Shown here: one piece after another, positions 14,217 to 17,011 of the stretch
Layout of the letters: each line of letters opens with the position of its first letter
Position numbering within the stretch: the first letter of the stretch is position 1
From: an uncultured Flavobacteriales bacterium
GTDB taxonomy: Bacteria > Bacteroidota > Bacteroidia > Flavobacteriales > Weeksellaceae
Direction: 5' to 3'
NCBI GenBank assembly: GCA_937876095.1
Contig: CALFIE010000075.1
Location: 1 to 17,011 of the forward strand
DNA length: 17,011 nt
The notes under the pieces: generated by a model
Told to the model about the DNA's origin: nothing
Seen by the model: the letters and a program-made list of their open reading frames with translations, nothing else
The model's database searches: none
Translations under genes and position numbers: made by a program

Positions 14217-14788
14217 TGAAAAATCAGAAGTTAGAAGTTAGAAGTTGGAAGCCAGAAATTTTGATTTGGAAGGGAATTCTTCTCTTTTCTCTTTTTTCTT
14301 TTGCCTTATCTCTTCAAAGTTGTTACAGTTTTTCAGGATCATCACTTAGTCCAGAAACCAAGACCATTTTGGTTCGGGATTTCCCAAACAATGCAGCTTT
14401 GGTGAATCCAAATTTGTCTCAACAATTTTCGATTGACATACAAAATAGATTTTTGCAAAGAACAACTTTGAAGGGAGCAAAAGACAATCCAGATATTTTA
14501 ATAGAAGGTGAAATTACAGATTACACGATTACGCCAACTACGATTTCGTCTTCCACGACTGGAAATTCCGGAGTAGAACTTCAAGCTGCTCAAAACAAAC
14601 TTATGATTACTGTAAAAGTGCATTATGAAAACAAAAAAGAACCCGAAAAAAGTTTTGATCGCACCTTTTCAGATGAATCTTCGTTTAGTAGCGATCTAGA
14701 CATCAATACCATAGAAAGTACGCAAGTAAAAGTGGTGAATGAAAGAATTATAAATAAAATATTTAATGATATTGTAGCTAATTGGTAA
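14216..14788 (+). CDS. lptE: LptE-family lipoprotein (LPS transport to the outer membrane)
   Basis: LptE is the outer-membrane lipoprotein that plugs the LptD barrel and helps place LPS on the cell surface. The 190 residues have a hydrophobic segment ending in a lipobox LSLQS-C36. The mature protein follows: YSFSGSSLSPETKTILVRDF, then NPNLSQQFSIDIQNRFLQRT, then DILIEGEITDYTITP, and an end at KIFNDIVANW. This matches Bacteroidetes LptE proteins as I recall them. The start overlaps the upstream stop (TAATG). The first 15 residues (KLEVRSW etc.) are encoded by AGAAGTT heptamer repeats and look like a non-native extension before the hydrophobic core; an in-frame TTG at 14261 is an alternative start. 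The next gene follows after one base. Confidence 0.82.
   Translation: MKNQKLEVRSWKPEILIWKGILLFSLFSFALSLQSCYSFSGSSLSPETKTILVRDFPNNAALVNPNLSQQFSIDIQNRFLQRTTLKGAKDNPDILIEGEITDYTITPTTISSSTTGNSGVELQAAQNKLMITVKVHYENKKEPEKSFDRTFSDESSFSSDLDINTIESTQVKVVNERIINKIFNDIVANW
14226..14253. repeat. AGAAGTT heptamer repeat at the lptE start
   Basis: Three perfect AGAAGTT units (14226-14232, 14233-14239, 14240-14246) and a degenerate fourth (14247-14253) lie ten bases into the lptE frame. The unit is not a multiple of three, so gain or loss of one copy would shift the frame from the ATG at 14216. Confidence 0.8.
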
Positions 14789-14789
14789 C

Positions 14790-16529
14790 ATGAATGCACG
14801 AGTTTTAGAATTATTGAAAAGTCCTGATCTGATTTGCAATACAGATCTTAGAATTTTAGAATCAGAGATTAAAAAAACACCTTATGTACAGAGTTTAAGG
14901 TCAATTTATCTATTGGGAATTCACCAATTTGCTCCAAAAAGTTATGCAACAGAACTCACCAAAACTGCAGCATATACTACTGATAAAAAAATTCTCTATC
15001 AGTTTATTAATGGTAGATTTATTTCAGAAACTACTCCCGTTTCTGAACCCGAAATTGCTTCAAAAAACGCATCAGAAAATGGTATTGAATCAAAAATCGA
15101 AACAACAGCTCCTGTTAGTTTCCCAACCACTCTGAATCCAATTTCTGAAACAGAACCCAAAACCGAAGAAGAGCTAAAACCAATTTCTGAAAAGGTTCAG
15201 GAAACTGAAATTTCAAATGAAGAAGCAAATGAAAACACCCAAAATTCATTAGAAATTAATAAAAAAATAGAGGAAAAACCATCTATTGAAGCAAACTCAT
15301 TAATTGCAGAAATTCCTACAAATGAAAATGAAGTAAAATCAATTGAAGAATTGGTTTCTGTAGATAATAAAGAAGAAATTCTGTTATCAGAAGAAAATCA
15401 GTTAAATCATACCGCTGAAATTTCAGTTGTTGAGGAGAAACCTATGGTTACAGACATTTCATCTGAAGAAATAATAGAGAAACCAAAAGAAGATGTTGTT
15501 TCAGAAGAAAACGCCATTATTTCTAAAGAAGAAGTGGTAATTATTGATGATGAATCATCTAAGACCGAATCTGATTCTGTGAATTTTCATGGATCTGATC
15601 ATTTTTTACCCGATGTAAAAATTAATATAACCGCAACTTCTTACGAAGCAATACAACCAGTTGTAGCTTCTAACAATAAACACGATGAAGAAATGAAAAA
15701 ACTCATCGCAGAAGTAGAAGCCAAACTAAAATTAGCTAAAAATCAAATAGTTGCTCCACAAGAAATTTCTGAAAATGAAACTAAAAAAAGTGAAAATTCG
15801 ATTGAAAAAGCACCTGAAACAACTACTGATTCACCAGTTTTAACCTCAACTCAAAAAACAGAAAAAATAGTACCTGAAAATACCACAACTTCTATTTCAC
15901 AAGAAACCACTTGGAAACCAATGAATTTTTTAGGAACAACACCAATTTCTGTGACTTCAACTCCTGAAAAGCCAAGTCAAGAACCTGTAAAATCAAGTGT
16001 ACAAAGTGTAGAAAGTGTAGAAAACAGCACAAATCAAAAAAATCAAGAAGAAGAAAGACCTGTTTTCAATGTGTCTTTTTTCAGTCCAGAAGTTTCACAA
16101 ATTTCAACAGACGTTGTAACTAAAGAAAATTTGGCAAAAGAAGAACCAAAAGTAGGAAGCAACGTAACCAGTTTCATCAATACTTGGCAAAGTTGGTTGA
16201 AAATTGATCGAGATGAAACCAAAATTTCTAACAAAAAAGAAAGTAAAAAAGTTAACGATTCAAAATCGAAAATAATTGAAAAATTCATTGAAAATGAGCC
16301 AAAAATTTCAAAATTAAAGGAGGATAGCGATTTTGTTGTCAAAGAAAAAACAAACGATATCTCTCATTTGATGACCGAAACATTGGCAAAACTTTACACC
16401 GAACAAAAATTATACAGCAAAGCAATCAACGCTTACGAAATTTTAACACAAAAGCACCCAGAAAAAACGGAGATTTTCCAAGAGAAAATCTTAGAAATCA
16501 AAAATCTAAAACTCGGGAAACCATCATGA
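14790..16529 (+). CDS. Long acidic low-complexity protein with TPR-like C terminus
   Basis: I do not recognise a named family for these 579 residues. The N terminus (about 1-80) is folded and conserved-looking (MNARVLELLKSPDLICNTDL, YVQSLRSIYLLGIHQFAPKSY, LYQFINGRFISE). Residues about 85-440 are low complexity, rich in Glu, Lys, Ser, Thr and Asn, and probably disordered. Within them, KHDEEMKKLIAEVEAKLKLAKNQ is a likely coiled coil. A WxSWL-type segment (SFINTWQSWLKIDRDE) follows. The end, HLMTETLAKLYTEQKLYSKAINAYEILTQKHP, is one TPR-like hairpin. No signal peptide or membrane segment is seen, so it is probably cytoplasmic. It starts one base after the lptE stop and overlaps the next gene by four bases (ATGA), so it belongs to the lptE operon. 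Confidence 0.8.
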   Translation: MNARVLELLKSPDLICNTDLRILESEIKKTPYVQSLRSIYLLGIHQFAPKSYATELTKTAAYTTDKKILYQFINGRFISETTPVSEPEIASKNASENGIESKIETTAPVSFPTTLNPISETEPKTEEELKPISEKVQETEISNEEANENTQNSLEINKKIEEKPSIEANSLIAEIPTNENEVKSIEELVSVDNKEEILLSEENQLNHTAEISVVEEKPMVTDISSEEIIEKPKEDVVSEENAIISKEEVVIIDDESSKTESDSVNFHGSDHFLPDVKINITATSYEAIQPVVASNNKHDEEMKKLIAEVEAKLKLAKNQIVAPQEISENETKKSENSIEKAPETTTDSPVLTSTQKTEKIVPENTTTSISQETTWKPMNFLGTTPISVTSTPEKPSQEPVKSSVQSVESVENSTNQKNQEEERPVFNVSFFSPEVSQISTDVVTKENLAKEEPKVGSNVTSFINTWQSWLKIDRDETKISNKKESKKVNDSKSKIIEKFIENEPKISKLKEDSDFVVKEKTNDISHLMTETLAKLYTEQKLYSKAINAYEILTQKHPEKTEIFQEKILEIKNLKLGKPS

Positions 16530-16900
16530 AAATGAGTGTTACTATTTTTATTGGCCTCATAATTCTTGGTGTTTTTGCAGGATATTTAAGTGGATTAATC
16601 GGAATTGGTGGCGGAATTATAGTAGTTCCTGCACTTATTATCATTTTCGGATTTTCGCAATATGCAGCACAAGGAACCAGTCTTACCATGATGATTCCAC
16701 CAATAGGATTATTAGCAGTAATGAATTACTACAAAAGCGGTTACGTAGATCTGAAAATGGCAGGTTTGTTATGTGTAGGATTTATAATTGGCAGTTATTT
16801 AGGTAGCAAAACAGCAGTTACATTACCTCAAGACACTTTGAAAAAAGTCTTTGCAGGGGTGCTTTTTCTAATTTCTATCAAAATGTTTTTTCAGAAATAA
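16526..16900 (+). CDS. Half-size TauE/SafE-family membrane protein
   Basis: The 124 residues form about four membrane segments (about 5-25, 30-45, 50-66, 80-96, with a final hydrophobic stretch near 108-121). The N terminus carries GLIGIGGGIIVVPALII, the signature loop of the TauE/SafE permease family, whose members include sulfite, sulfoacetate and other organic-anion exporters. Full-length members are about 250 residues with two homologous halves; this protein is a single half and would have to pair to form a full transporter. The substrate is unknown. The ATG overlaps the upstream stop (ATGA at 16526-16529), which suggests translational coupling. A terminator follows six bases after the stop. 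Confidence 0.85.
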   Translation: MKMSVTIFIGLIILGVFAGYLSGLIGIGGGIIVVPALIIIFGFSQYAAQGTSLTMMIPPIGLLAVMNYYKSGYVDLKMAGLLCVGFIIGSYLGSKTAVTLPQDTLKKVFAGVLFLISIKMFFQK

Positions 16901-16905
16901 TACAC

Positions 16906-16936
16906 AAAAATCGCTTCTTTTACGAAGCGATTTTTT
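16906..16936. terminator. Bidirectional terminator after the lptE operon
   Basis: TCGCTTC (16911-16917) and GAAGCGA (16924-16930) pair over the loop TTTTAC. They are flanked by AAAAA (16906-16910) and TTTTTT (16931-16936), so the hairpin can act on both strands, as expected between converging genes. Confidence 0.85.
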
Positions 16937-16959
16937 ATTTCAATTTAGTTAAAAAAAGA

Positions 16960-17011
16960 CTATGTGGTAAAAAATGGTGCAAAAAAAGCTTGAAAAAGCT
17001 CATCATTATTA
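16960..17011 (-). CDS. Possible 3' end of a convergent gene (partial)
   Basis: On the minus strand a frame open from the window edge reads NNDELFQAFFAPFFTT and stops at 16960-16962. The mix of acidic and aromatic residues is protein-like, and a bidirectional terminator lies 24 bases beyond the stop. With only 16 residues, the family cannot be named, and a chance open frame is possible. Confidence 0.35.
   Translation of the reverse strand, partial: NNDELFQAFFAPFFTT

Overview
The window looks like chromosomal DNA of a low-GC flavobacterium, most likely family Weeksellaceae (Chryseobacterium/Cloacibacterium-like). The reasons are a type IX secretion type B sorting domain at the left edge, Bacteroidetes -7 elements (TAnnTTTG) with no clear Shine-Dalgarno sequences, a SusC-era style TonB receptor without a SusD partner, and Bacteroidetes-type LptE and sigma-54 activator sequences. 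The genus is inferred from remembered protein similarity, not from a search.

Layout. 1-209: C-terminal end of a secreted T9SS cargo protein, closed by a hairpin terminator. 377-2576: dnaB (replicative helicase) and rnhA (RNase HI), closed by a 15-bp-arm terminator. 2738-6374: nadB and nadC, two NAD biosynthesis genes, with a YhcG-type (DUF1016) PDDEXK nuclease gene lodged between them. 6541-9186: a stand-alone TonB-dependent receptor with its own promoter region and terminator. 9187-9669: a non-coding stretch holding a decayed small secreted-protein gene and the miaB promoter. 9670-11103: miaB (tRNA methylthiotransferase). 11131-12893: accessory genes, namely a truncated second DUF1016 gene, a secreted TonB_C-like protein and an overlapping secreted TPR protein. 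12939-16900: a tightly packed run of a sigma-54 activator, lptE, a long low-complexity protein with a TPR-like end, and a half-size TauE/SafE membrane protein. A convergent minus-strand gene probably begins to show at the right edge beyond a bidirectional terminator.

How the genes fit together. The core is housekeeping: replication (dnaB, rnhA), NAD synthesis (nadB, nadC), tRNA modification (miaB), outer-membrane biogenesis (lptE) and nutrient uptake (TonB receptor). The accessory layer is the two DUF1016 genes and the small secreted-protein genes, which flank or interrupt the housekeeping genes and show decay.

The most unusual signal is a set of short palindromes (core like GTCAACA-n-TGTTGAC) inside both DUF1016 genes. 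They lie at the same inter-domain position in each gene but are read in different codon frames, so the DNA rather than the peptide appears to be what is conserved. I see no complete new defence system, CRISPR array, rRNA or tRNA, or intact mobile element.
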